From assembly GCA_945883495.1 (NCBI GenBank), contig CAMCXS010000052.1, positions 1 through 42,994 of the forward strand: 42,994 bases of DNA, given 5' to 3'. How positions within the stretch are numbered: position 1 is the first letter of the stretch; every line of letters begins with the position of its first letter. Of this stretch, positions 35,194 through 42,994 are shown piece by piece. The notes below the pieces were generated by a model, which saw only the letters and a list, made by a program, of their open reading frames with translations, was not told where the DNA came from and did no database searches. This DNA is from Akkermansia muciniphila. GTDB lineage: Bacteria > Verrucomicrobiota > Verrucomicrobiia > Verrucomicrobiales > DEV007. The position numbers and the translations under genes were made by a program.

Positions 35194-35937
35194 ATGGAAA
35201 CACTGCACACGACTTTTCTGACTACTGATGAACTGGTGGCCGCCTCGGATCAATTGTTGCCGGTCCTGCGAGAAACGCTGGTGGGGAATCCGCTGCTCCT
35301 CGCCGTGGCGGCGGAGGCGGCGGCCGATGTGAACGCCATTAACTTGGCCGCCACCCGGGAACAGGGGAACAAGCTGACCGATCCCATCAAAGCGGCCGAC
35401 GGCGCGAGGGACAATGCGTTCCGCACCCTGCGCGATTTCGCCAACGTCTGGGCGCACAACGAGACCGCCGCGGAAGCGAACCGGACCGCCGGGAATCGCC
35501 TGAGCGCCATTTTCAGCAAGCACGGGAATTCCCTGCACCGGCTGGGCTACAACAAGCAGAGCGGCGCCCTGGAAGGCTTGTTTGCCGATCTGGCCTCCGC
35601 GCAGTCCCAAGCGGACTTGAAACAGCTCAACTTGAACAGCTTCCATGCGGAACTGATCGCCGCGCAAGACGCGTTTGAAGCCGTTTGGGCCCAACGTTCG
35701 AATCCCTCCACGCAGGACACCCTGCCGTTGCTTGGGGAGCACGTCACTCCGTTGAAACGGCGACTCAGCTTCCTTTTGGAAGCGGTGGAGCAGTGGCAGC
35801 GCTTGGGGTTGCCCGAGACCACCGAGCCGTCGGTGACCAAGCTGAACGTCATCATCACGGATCTCATGACGCCGGTGCTGGCCCGGCAGACTCGCGAAGA
35901 AAACCTAGCCGCCAAGGAAGCCGCTCCCAAAAGCTGA
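35194..35937 (+). CDS. DUF6261-like protein, copy 2
   Basis: 247 residues, all helical, no signal peptide. Features that match the DUF6261 family as I remember it: GARDNAFRTLRDFANVWAH (70-88), an HGNSLHRLGYNKQSGALEGL-like block (110-129), and a C-terminal LKRRLSFLLEAVEQWQRLGL segment (188-207). Copy 1 at 1320 has corresponding segments, but with an acidic insert and a basic tail that this copy lacks. The 41-bp array 2 begins 25 bases after the stop. Function is unknown. No good ribosome-binding site is visible at the ATG. Confidence 0.78.
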   Translation: METLHTTFLTTDELVAASDQLLPVLRETLVGNPLLLAVAAEAAADVNAINLAATREQGNKLTDPIKAADGARDNAFRTLRDFANVWAHNETAAEANRTAGNRLSAIFSKHGNSLHRLGYNKQSGALEGLFADLASAQSQADLKQLNLNSFHAELIAAQDAFEAVWAQRSNPSTQDTLPLLGEHVTPLKRRLSFLLEAVEQWQRLGLPETTEPSVTKLNVIITDLMTPVLARQTREENLAAKEAAPKS

Positions 35938-35961
35938 GCCCACGGGCGGTCGGGTGCCGAT

Positions 35962-36293
35962 TCCACCGAATTGCCCCGCGCAAGCCGTTGGCGGCCAAAT
36001 CGGTGACGAATTTGGCTCGCGCAGTCCGTTGGGGGCCAAAACAGTGACGAATTTGGTCCGCGCAGACTGTTGGCGGTCAAAACAGTGACTGATTTGGCTC
36101 GCGCAGACTGTTGGCGGTCAAAACAGTGACGAATTTGGCTCGCGCAGACTGTTGGCGGTCAAAACAGTGACTGATTTGGCTCGCGCAGACTGTTGGGGGC
36201 CAAAACAGTGACTGATTTGGCTCGCGCAGACTGTTGGCGGTCAAAACAGTGACTGATTTGGCTCGCGCAGACTGTTTTGGACCGTTGGCGGCC
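35962..36293. repeat. Tandem array 2: exact 41-bp units with hairpins
   Basis: GTGAC starts units at 36003, 36044, 36085, 36126, 36167, 36208 and 36249, every 41 bp. Six units are complete; a diverged unit precedes (35962-36002) and a disrupted one follows (36249-36293). Two alternating versions exist: GTGACGAATTTGG and GTGACTGATTTGG. The unit continues CTCGCGCAG-ACTGTTGGCGGTC-AAAACA. A stem ACTGTT/AACAGT with a 9-base loop spans the end of one unit and the first two bases of the next. The terminal units have CCGTTGGCGGCCAA instead. The units are near identical, so this is not CRISPR. Confidence 0.95.
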
Positions 36294-36530
36294 AAGGATT
36301 CCAGGCCCAACGGGCCGAGACAAGAAAGCCCAGGGCGCAGGGAGCGTTTCGCGACCGCAGCCCTGGGAAATCCCACGACATCCGTCCCGCTCTGAAAGGT
36401 GCGGGAAAATCGGGACATCGGCCGGTTGTGTCGCGCTTCGAGCGCTCGAGGCCCGATGGGGCACGGATGAAATGGATGCGCACGGAGATGAAGATCGAGA
36501 TCACCGTGGACGGTCCTGCGTGCCTCCTTC

Positions 36531-36600
36531 CGTAGGTTGGGCATTCTTGCCCGACCGTGTAAGCCCCAATGAATCGGGCGGACAACATGTCCACCCTACG
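36531..36600. repeat. REP-like palindromic element, copy 1
   Basis: 70-bp core closed by CGTAGG/CCTACG. Inside are two hairpins, GGGCA-TTCT-TGCCC and GGACA-ACA-TGTCC. The second copy lies 211 bp to the right. Confidence 0.85.
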
Positions 36601-36741
36601 ACATCGAACCAAGTTCCAACGGAACTCAGGCATTCCTTGGATCGCCCAGCCGGAGGGCGGATCGCCCACGCCACTCCTCCTTAGGGCTGAAAGGCGCAGC
36701 AGGAGGAATGCAAATCACGATCGCTCCTGCGTGCCTCCGTC

Positions 36742-36811
36742 CGTAGGTTGGGCATTCTTGCCCGACCGTGTAAGTCCCAATCCTCCGTGCGGACAACATG
36801 TCCACCCTACG
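36742..36811. repeat. REP-like palindromic element, copy 2
   Basis: Same length and same hairpins as copy 1. Differences cluster in the middle (CCAATCCTCCGTG versus CCAATGAATCGGG). Flanks on both sides are also related to those of copy 1. Confidence 0.85.
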
Positions 36812-37006
36812 ACATCGAACCAAGTTTCGCCAAAGATCAGGACTTCCTTGTGGCGCGCAGCCGGAGCAAGGAAAGCATCTCCGCCAGATCGACCAAGCCT
36901 TCGCTCCCTCGCCTCGAAACCCGCCCGGTGTGCATTCCGGATCGGATTCTGGGCTCCTGGTTTGACGTTTAGGCCTGTTTTCGGGCAGTGTGACCGGCAT
37001 TGCCTC

Positions 37007-38851
37007 ATGAGCACGTTGGTCGCTGTGTTTGCCTGGTTCTTCGCTGGCGTGCTTTCCGCGCAAACCCCCATCTCGTTCCCTCGGGATGGCGGCGTCCTTG
37101 ACGTCCGCGAGTTTGGCGCCAAACCGGACGATGCCGTGGACGACACCGCCGCGATCCAAAAGGCTTTGGATGCGTTCCCCAACGGAAACCGCATCGTCTA
37201 TCTCCCTCCGGGCAAGTGGATCGTGACCGATACCCTTGTCTGGCCCAAAGGGGAGGGCGGGAATGGGGAAAAGCGTACCATTCTTCAGGGGGCCGGCATG
37301 ATGCTGACCAAAATCGTTCTTCCCGATGCCGCCCCTGGCTTTGCTGGTGACGCGCCAAAGTCCGTGATTTGGACCGGTAACAAGCCGGCGCAACGCTTTC
37401 GCAATGCGGTTCGCGACCTGACCATGGAGATTGGCGCGGGCAATCCGCGGGCGATTGCCTTGCAGTTCAATGCGAGCAACCAAGGCTGCATTCGCAACCT
37501 TATCCTCCGCGCGGCGCCTGACTCCGGCTGGATCGGGCTCGACATGGGCTTCACGGATGAGATCGGCCCACTCTTGGTGCGCCGTTTGTTGGTGGAAGGG
37601 TTCGAGACCGGGATCGTGACCAAATGGCCGGTGAACTCCAACACCTTTGAGCACATCATTCTGCGCGGCCAACGCAAGCTCGGCTGGCACAACTATCATC
37701 AGATGATTTTTGTGCGCAACCTGGCCAGCGACAACGCCGTCACCGCGCTCTATAACGAGAAGGATTCAAATGCGACGGTTACCCTCATCGATTCCAAGAT
37801 CACCGGGATGCGTGCGTCGGCGGAGACGCCTGGTGTGCTCAATGAACGGCATATGTATCTGCGGAATGTCCAGGTCAATGGCTACGAGCTCCCGATCGAT
37901 CACGCCGACAAAGGGCGCGACAAAGGCGATGTCACGAAAGCGGGCGTGATCGCGGAGGATACTTCCCATACCCACGTTTCTGGGCTGTTCCGCGACCTCA
38001 GTGATCACACCTTCGGATCGGCGGGGGCGGTGAAGCATCTGCCGGTCAAGGAAACACCCGAAGTTCCTTGGGGAGATCCGAGCAAGGAATGGGTCAATAT
38101 CGAACGCTTTGGCGCGGACGGGACAGGCAAAGAGGATGCCAGCAAGGCACTGCAGCGTGCCATCGACTCCGGGGCCGCCACGATTTATCTGCCGGCCGGG
38201 AAAGAGTTTTTCTTCGACAGCGAGGTCGTGATCCGGGGGCCGGTGCGGCGCATCATCGGGCTGGAGGGGAGATTCTTTACGGAAGGCAAAGCCGTGTGGC
38301 GCTTCGTCGATGGCGGACGCAACGACGGTCCCGGATTGATCATTGAACGAATGACGAACCGCAGTGGCGGCCAGATGATCCAGTTGCGCCATGAATCGAA
38401 GCGCCCACTCATCGTCAGTTCGGTGACGGGAGTGGATGTCGAGGGCCACGGCCCGGGGGATCTCTTCGTTGATGACCTCTGTGGCCAGCTGAACTTAAAC
38501 CAACCAGGCCAGAGCGCCTGGTGCCGCCAACTGAACATCGAGCACGAAGGCACCATGTGCCGCAACAACGGGGGCAAGCTCTGGATCTTAGGGATGAAGA
38601 CCGAAAAAATCGGCACCATCATCGAGACGGTGAACGGCGGAATCACGGATGCTTCCGGCATTTTCTTGTATTCCAACGCCGGTTGGAGAGAAGGACTGCC
38701 GGCCTTCCTGATCGAGAACAGCACCGCGATGCTTTGCGGTATCAATGAGCGGAACTACAACCGCCAGCCGGTCAGTCTCTGGGTCCGGGAAACCCAAGGC
38801 GGCGAGACGCGCGAGATGAAGGACTTGCCTTGGGTGTATCTCAGCAAGTGA
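37007..38851 (+). CDS. Secreted pectate-lyase-fold protein (Pectate_lyase_3 type)
   Basis: 614 residues from the ATG at 37007; the signal peptide is about 1-18 (ending SAQT). Two copies of the fold's opening pattern appear: VREFGAKPDDAVDDTAAIQK (33-52) and IERFGADGTGKEDASKALQ (near 365), each followed by a YLPPGKW- or YLPAGKE-type strand. This double beta-helix resembles GH55-type or rhamnogalacturonase-like carbohydrate-active proteins. The substrate is not clear; a polysaccharide is likely. Confidence 0.82.
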   Translation: MSTLVAVFAWFFAGVLSAQTPISFPRDGGVLDVREFGAKPDDAVDDTAAIQKALDAFPNGNRIVYLPPGKWIVTDTLVWPKGEGGNGEKRTILQGAGMMLTKIVLPDAAPGFAGDAPKSVIWTGNKPAQRFRNAVRDLTMEIGAGNPRAIALQFNASNQGCIRNLILRAAPDSGWIGLDMGFTDEIGPLLVRRLLVEGFETGIVTKWPVNSNTFEHIILRGQRKLGWHNYHQMIFVRNLASDNAVTALYNEKDSNATVTLIDSKITGMRASAETPGVLNERHMYLRNVQVNGYELPIDHADKGRDKGDVTKAGVIAEDTSHTHVSGLFRDLSDHTFGSAGAVKHLPVKETPEVPWGDPSKEWVNIERFGADGTGKEDASKALQRAIDSGAATIYLPAGKEFFFDSEVVIRGPVRRIIGLEGRFFTEGKAVWRFVDGGRNDGPGLIIERMTNRSGGQMIQLRHESKRPLIVSSVTGVDVEGHGPGDLFVDDLCGQLNLNQPGQSAWCRQLNIEHEGTMCRNNGGKLWILGMKTEKIGTIIETVNGGITDASGIFLYSNAGWREGLPAFLIENSTAMLCGINERNYNRQPVSLWVRETQGGETREMKDLPWVYLSK

Positions 38852-38854
38852 ACC

Positions 38855-39415
38855 TCAAATCACCGCGGGAAAGCCCAGGCAGCGCGCGGACTCAGGGAGA
38901 GGGCCGCTTGGGGAATGAAAGGTGATGCTGCCGTCTTCCCCGCAAAACCAGACTTCGACCGCTCCCGCTTCGAAATAGAGCTCTTTCTTCAAGTTCATCT
39001 CCGCCTCGCGGTTGCTCGGGGAGAGAACTTCGACGCAGATTTCCGGAGCAATCTCGAAGGCCTGCTGTCCCTCGACGAGGTGGAAACGGTCCTCGGAATA
39101 CCAGCCCACGTCCGCCGCCCGGACGCCGTCCATGGTCGATACCGGGCATTCCGGCAAGGCCATGCCGCCGAGTCTCCGAAGAAGCTCCAGCTGAATCTTC
39201 ATCGTCCGGTGGCTGTGACTTCCCGAGGGGAGCGGCATCATGAGGATGTTTCCAAACCCGTTGGTTTCCACGCGGCCGGGAAATTCGGCCAGCGACTCGT
39301 CGGCTAGTACTTCGGCCCAACGCGCCCGATTGAAAGCGAGTTGTTCTTCCCTGGGCGGGGTCTCGATGATCAGCTTCACGCCGGAGAGCCTAGCATCTCT
39401 CTGGGGCAACTTCAT
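38855..39415 (-). CDS. Uma2-family (DUF820) putative nuclease
   Basis: 186 residues from the ATG at 39415. The restriction-endonuclease-like core is shown by VRAADVGWYS, then PEICVEVLSPSNREAEM and KKELYFEAGAVEVWF. These give the D, E-x-K-like pattern of Uma2 proteins, which are abundant in cyanobacteria and PVC bacteria; their biological role is unknown. Its stop is 4 bases from the stop of the facing gene; its start is 37 bases from the divergent PVC heme-protein gene. Confidence 0.87.
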   Translation of the reverse strand: MKLPQRDARLSGVKLIIETPPREEQLAFNRARWAEVLADESLAEFPGRVETNGFGNILMMPLPSGSHSHRTMKIQLELLRRLGGMALPECPVSTMDGVRAADVGWYSEDRFHLVEGQQAFEIAPEICVEVLSPSNREAEMNLKKELYFEAGAVEVWFCGEDGSITFHSPSGPLPESARCLGFPAVI

Positions 39416-39452
39416 TGCCTATTTCCCTCGATGCGCGACGTGTAAGGCGATC

Positions 39453-42400
39453 ATGAGGATGGTTTTCGTTCTTCTGCTCTTGGCGGCCACCGCGTTTGCT
39501 GCACCGGATGCGAACCGGCTGGCCTATCTAGACGACCCTGCGCCGTTCTGGCCGGCGCCCTCCTCGCCGCGCCTGACCACACCGCAATGGATCGGCGAAC
39601 CGGGCGTCGAAGCCGCGATTATTCTGGCGATCGATGACATGCGCGACCCCGCCAAATATGAGGCCTTTCTCCGGCCCATCCTGGAGCGTCTCAAGCGGAT
39701 CGATGGCCGGGCGCCGGTCAGCATCATGACCAACGTGGTCGATCCGGCCGATCCCCAGTTGCAGACTTGGCTCGCGGAAGGCGTTTCCCTCGAGGTCCAC
39801 ACGCTGGCGCATCCGTGCCCGTGTCTGGGCAAGATGTCCCTGGAAGACGCGGCGGCCACCGTGCTGGGCGGGCTTGACTTGATGGCCAGCATCCCGAACA
39901 ACCGGCCGGTGGCTTATCGCATGCCGTGTTGCGATTCCATGAACTCGGCGAGCCCTCGATTCTTCGCGGAGATTTTGCCGCGGCGCAGCGAGAAGGGGAA
40001 TCAGCTGTTCATCGACTCCTCGGTCTTCACTTTACCGCCCGGAGAACGGTTTGCGAAGTATTTCCCCGCGGCGTTCCGGCCGCCGATGAAGAAGCCGCTC
40101 GGCGATTACGCGGGGTTCATCGAGGATTATCCGTTCCCGTATCAGATCGGCGATTCCTGCTTGGAGTTCCCCTGCATCGTCCCGAGCGATTGGGAGGCGT
40201 TCAACATCCTCGGCGCGGAATCGGCGACGATGTTGGAGGATTGGAAGGCGGCGCTCGACCGGATCGTGGAACAAAAGGGAGTCTTCACCGCCGTCTTCCA
40301 TCCGCACGGCTGGAGCAGCGCGGCGCAGTGGGTGGAGCTTATCGACTACGCGGAAAGGACCTACGGAAAGCGGATCCAGTTCCTCAACTTCCGGGAGGCG
40401 CATGACCGCATCGTGAAAGCGGTGCCGCCGGGGCAACGGCTTGTTGATTTGGATGGCGATGGCTCCTTCGAGGGCGTCGTGCCCAAAGGGAAATTCGGCA
40501 TCGTTCGGGATGGGGCGGTCTCGATGATCGCCACGAAAGCCGCTTGGACCTGGAAAAACGGAGCTTGGGAAGCTGATCACGCGCTGGCGCATGATGTGAC
40601 GCTGTTGCGCGACTTCGATCGGGACGGCGTTTGTGAGTTGTTGGCGGGCTCGGAGATTTTCGCCTGGAAAGGGGAACGCTGGGAGCCGGCGGACTTCGCG
40701 CTTCCGCCCGGCTGTACCCCGCTCGATGCCGGGGGACGCGACAACGGCTTGCGATTTGTCGATCTCAACGGGGACGGGTTTGACGATGTGATCCAGTCGA
40801 ACGACGCCGGTTACGTCATTGCGCTTTGGGCCGGTACGGTGAAGGCGAATCTGGGTTGGAAACGAGGCTGGCCCCATCTCGTCGCCCAAGGTCCGGTCGG
40901 CGAGAAGGCGCGGGTTTTGCCCTTCGTGAAGGAGGGGAAGAATCATGGCGCCTGGTTTCACTTCGGCTCCATCGTTTGGCAAAACGAAGACTACCCCGAC
41001 TCGGTGCGCCGCAGTTTCCGCGAGGTGATCGCCTTTGACGTGCCGCCGGAGAAATCGCCCGAGGAAGCGCTCGCCGCGTTGCGCCCGCGTCCGGGGTTTG
41101 TGGCGGAACTCGTGGCGGCCGAACCGTTGATCGATGCGCCGGTGGCCTTTGATTGGGATGCGCGTGGCCGGCTTTGGGTGGTGGAGATGCGGGATTATCC
41201 CCTCGGTTGTCCGGAGGGCGGTGCCGTCAAGATTCTCACGGACGTGGACGGCGATGGCCGCTACGATGAGGCGAAAACCGTCGCGACAGGCCTGCCCTTT
41301 CCTTCGGGAATTTTGCCATGGCGCGACGGGGCCCTGGTGGCGGCGTCGCCCGACATCCTCTTCGTGAACGAGCGCGGTGAAAAACGGGTGCTCTTCACCG
41401 GCTTCAAAGAAGGCAATCAGCAGCATCGCGTCAACGGCTTCGAGTGGGGCCTCGACGGTTGGGGTTACGGAGCCAATGGCGACAGCGGCGGCGTGATCAA
41501 CGGAGTGAACATCAGCGGCCGCGATTTCCGCTTCCGTCCAGAGAGCGGTGAGTTCGAGGCCGAGAGCGGCCAGACGCAATACGGCCGGCGGCGCGACGAC
41601 TGGGGGAACTGGTTTGGGAACAACAATCCGGTCTGGCTCTGGCACTACACGATCTCCGATGCCCACCTCCGCCGGAATCCGCGGCTCGCGGTAAAAACCA
41701 CCAAGCGCGTCTTGGCGAACTACGAAGACTCAACCCGAGTGTTTGCCGTCAGTGAGCTGCCGGTCCGTTTCAATCAGCCGCAGTCCGCCGGTCACGTGAC
41801 GAGCGGTTGCAGCCCGGCGCCGTATCGCGACGAGCTCTTTGGGCCGGAGTTTGCCACCAGCGTCTTCAGCTGCGAACCGGTTCACAACGTGGTGCATCGG
41901 GAAGTGCTCTCGCCGGATGGCGCCACGTTCACGAGTCGCCGCGCCGCCGATGAGCTGGGCCGGGAATTCCTCGCGAGCACGGATCCCTGGTTCCGGCCGG
42001 TGTTCGCGAAAACCGGTCCGGACGGCGCGCTTTACGTGGCGGATTTTCACCGGTTCGTGCTCGAACATCCGCAATGGATCGCGCCCGAGACCCAGGCGCG
42101 GATCGATCTCCGGATCGGGGAGGGGAAGGGGCGGCTTTTCCGAATCTACCCAAAAGGAGCCAAGCCGCGGTCCATCCCGGACTTGCAGGCAGCGGACCCG
42201 GCGGCCCTCGACAGCCCCAACGGTTGGCAGCGCGACACGGCGCAACGGCTGCTCGTCGAGGCCAAGCGGACCGAGGCGGCGCCGGTGATTCGCCAACTGG
42301 CGGTTGCGGCATCGAACCCCAAAGTTCGCGTCCAAGCCCTTGCGACCTTGGCCACGCTCGGGACGCTGGATCCGGACACCACGGCCGAAGCCTTGCGCGA

Positions 42401-42994
42401 TGCGGATCCACGGGTGCGTGTCCAGGCGTTGCGGGTGGCGCAGGATTGGGCCTCGATGCTGCCCCTGGCCGACGATCCCGAATTCCTCGTGCGCCACGAA
42501 CTGGCCTTGCGGCTCGGAGATTTCCGGGACGAGAGGGCTGCGGCCGTGTTGGAGGCTTTGGCGAATCGCGAAGGCGATCACCCGCAGATGCGATTGGCGA
42601 TTCTCTCTTCGGTGGCGCCGGAAAGTCCGCTGTTCGCGAAGCTGAACGATGCATCGAAGATCGCGATTCCGGCGATCGTTTTGCCCAAGCCCTCGACCGC
42701 CGATCGCGCCGCTGTCGTGGCTCGCTATGCTGAAGTGGCCACCCGCCAAGCTGATCCGGTCCGTGGCGCGGAGTTGTTCCGGGCTCAGTGCGCCGGTTGC
42801 CACCGTTTCCGAGGGGAGGGGATCGAGGCCGGGCCGGATTTGGGAATGGTGGCGGATAAACCGGTCGACTGGCTCCTCACCGCCATTCTCGATCCCAACG
42901 CCGCCGTGGAAGAGCGCTTCAAAACCTGGACGGTGAAGCTGAAAACCGGCGCGGAACTCCAAGGTATCCTGGCGGCGGAAACGGCGAACAACGT
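39453..42994 (+). CDS. PVC-type heme-binding protein with N-terminal polysaccharide deacetylase, cut by the window edge
   Basis: At least 1180 residues, open from ATG 39453 (or 39459) to the end of the window without a stop. Signal peptide about 1-19. Residues 50-330 are a polysaccharide-deacetylase (NodB-like) domain: AIDDMRD (59-65), HTLAHPCPC and YRMPCCDSMNS. FG-GAP-like repeats follow (DLDGDGSFEGV, DLNGDGFDDV). Then comes the PVC beta-propeller (FVAELVAAEPLIDAPVAFDW, VKILTDVDGDGRYDEAKTV), HEAT-like helices (about 920-1090) and a cytochrome-c motif CAGCH (1113-1117). The end of the heme domain is missing. It is probably periplasmic and acts on polysaccharide with electron transfer; the exact reaction is unknown. 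Confidence 0.9.
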   Translation, partial: MRMVFVLLLLAATAFAAPDANRLAYLDDPAPFWPAPSSPRLTTPQWIGEPGVEAAIILAIDDMRDPAKYEAFLRPILERLKRIDGRAPVSIMTNVVDPADPQLQTWLAEGVSLEVHTLAHPCPCLGKMSLEDAAATVLGGLDLMASIPNNRPVAYRMPCCDSMNSASPRFFAEILPRRSEKGNQLFIDSSVFTLPPGERFAKYFPAAFRPPMKKPLGDYAGFIEDYPFPYQIGDSCLEFPCIVPSDWEAFNILGAESATMLEDWKAALDRIVEQKGVFTAVFHPHGWSSAAQWVELIDYAERTYGKRIQFLNFREAHDRIVKAVPPGQRLVDLDGDGSFEGVVPKGKFGIVRDGAVSMIATKAAWTWKNGAWEADHALAHDVTLLRDFDRDGVCELLAGSEIFAWKGERWEPADFALPPGCTPLDAGGRDNGLRFVDLNGDGFDDVIQSNDAGYVIALWAGTVKANLGWKRGWPHLVAQGPVGEKARVLPFVKEGKNHGAWFHFGSIVWQNEDYPDSVRRSFREVIAFDVPPEKSPEEALAALRPRPGFVAELVAAEPLIDAPVAFDWDARGRLWVVEMRDYPLGCPEGGAVKILTDVDGDGRYDEAKTVATGLPFPSGILPWRDGALVAASPDILFVNERGEKRVLFTGFKEGNQQHRVNGFEWGLDGWGYGANGDSGGVINGVNISGRDFRFRPESGEFEAESGQTQYGRRRDDWGNWFGNNNPVWLWHYTISDAHLRRNPRLAVKTTKRVLANYEDSTRVFAVSELPVRFNQPQSAGHVTSGCSPAPYRDELFGPEFATSVFSCEPVHNVVHREVLSPDGATFTSRRAADELGREFLASTDPWFRPVFAKTGPDGALYVADFHRFVLEHPQWIAPETQARIDLRIGEGKGRLFRIYPKGAKPRSIPDLQAADPAALDSPNGWQRDTAQRLLVEAKRTEAAPVIRQLAVAASNPKVRVQALATLATLGTLDPDTTAEALRDADPRVRVQALRVAQDWASMLPLADDPEFLVRHELALRLGDFRDERAAAVLEALANREGDHPQMRLAILSSVAPESPLFAKLNDASKIAIPAIVLPKPSTADRAAVVARYAEVATRQADPVRGAELFRAQCAGCHRFRGEGIEAGPDLGMVADKPVDWLLTAILDPNAAVEERFKTWTVKLKTGAELQGILAAETANN

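Larger units (their letters stand above)
36294..37006. other. Non-coding stretch with two REP-like palindromic elements
   Basis: About 710 bases with no convincing gene between array 2 and the pectate-lyase-fold gene. It contains two diverged copies of a segment of about 145 bp (near 36514-36660 and 36725-36870), each with a 70-bp palindromic core. Frames that read through them give peptides such as TYTVGQECPTYGRR, which are products of the palindrome and not genes. Confidence 0.6.

Noticed and set aside
35962-36293. CRISPR array
   Set aside because: Units are near identical over all 41 bp with no spacers, and no cas genes are nearby.
36077-36669. Minus-strand frames across array 2 and the REP-like element
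   Set aside because: They arise from repeats; peptide content is repetitive or matches palindrome-derived artefacts.
36569-37006. N-terminal extension of the pectate-lyase-fold protein
   Set aside because: It reads through the REP-like elements, while the signal peptide begins at 37007.

Overview
The window looks like a chromosomal piece of a high-GC Verrucomicrobiota bacterium, probably a Luteolibacter- or Haloferula-like member of the Verrucomicrobiales. This rests on the truncated PVC-type heme protein with HEAT repeats and a CAGCH motif at the right end, many small lipoproteins, a Uma2-type gene, the pectate-lyase-fold secreted protein and the overall GC bias. The assignment is inference; no rRNA is present.

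Layout. 1-2376: a non-coding stretch, a tandem array of six hairpins with an exact 41-bp period (912-1139), then a DUF6261-like gene. 2391-10713: a stress and DNA-repair region with CsbD, two DUF883 twins, a quinone-oxidoreductase/half-UbiA fusion, a lipid-kinase-like gene, a metallophosphoesterase, Ku and LigD (NHEJ), a YciF ferritin-like protein and DUF1328. 10718-12225: an HtrA protease with an 11-G tract in its leader. tRNA-Ala(CGC) and tRNA-Leu(CAG) flank a yellow/MRJP-like secreted protein. 14197-18103: MenG/UbiE, a YHS lipoprotein, MarC, an MscS channel with a partner gene, and a thioesterase. 18195-20621: a hybrid histidine kinase.

20622-24146 (minus): a probable four-gene operon of unknown function with a pentapeptide-repeat protein, an Hsp70/actin-fold ATPase, a winged-helix protein with a GrpE-like tail, and a helical protein. 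24316-31499: envelope genes (a secreted protein coupled to a lipoprotein, a HAD phosphatase, a YiiX-like peptidase, a triple-LysM protein, an FAD oxidoreductase, small exported proteins). 31513-33852: ilvB-ilvN. 34138-35073: a YycJ-type metallo-beta-lactamase-fold nuclease.

35194-36293: a second DUF6261-like gene followed immediately by a second tandem array, again with an exact 41-bp period but a different sequence. Then come a pair of REP-like palindromic repeats, a pectate-lyase-fold protein, a Uma2 gene and the start of the PVC heme protein, which runs off the right edge.

The most unusual feature is the double occurrence of a DUF6261-like gene beside a 41-bp-period array whose units can form hairpins. 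The two repeat units differ but share short blocks in register, one unit shows a compensatory base-pair change, and fragments of one repeat occur beside both genes. This suggests a two-part locus (protein plus repeat array) with no function known to me.
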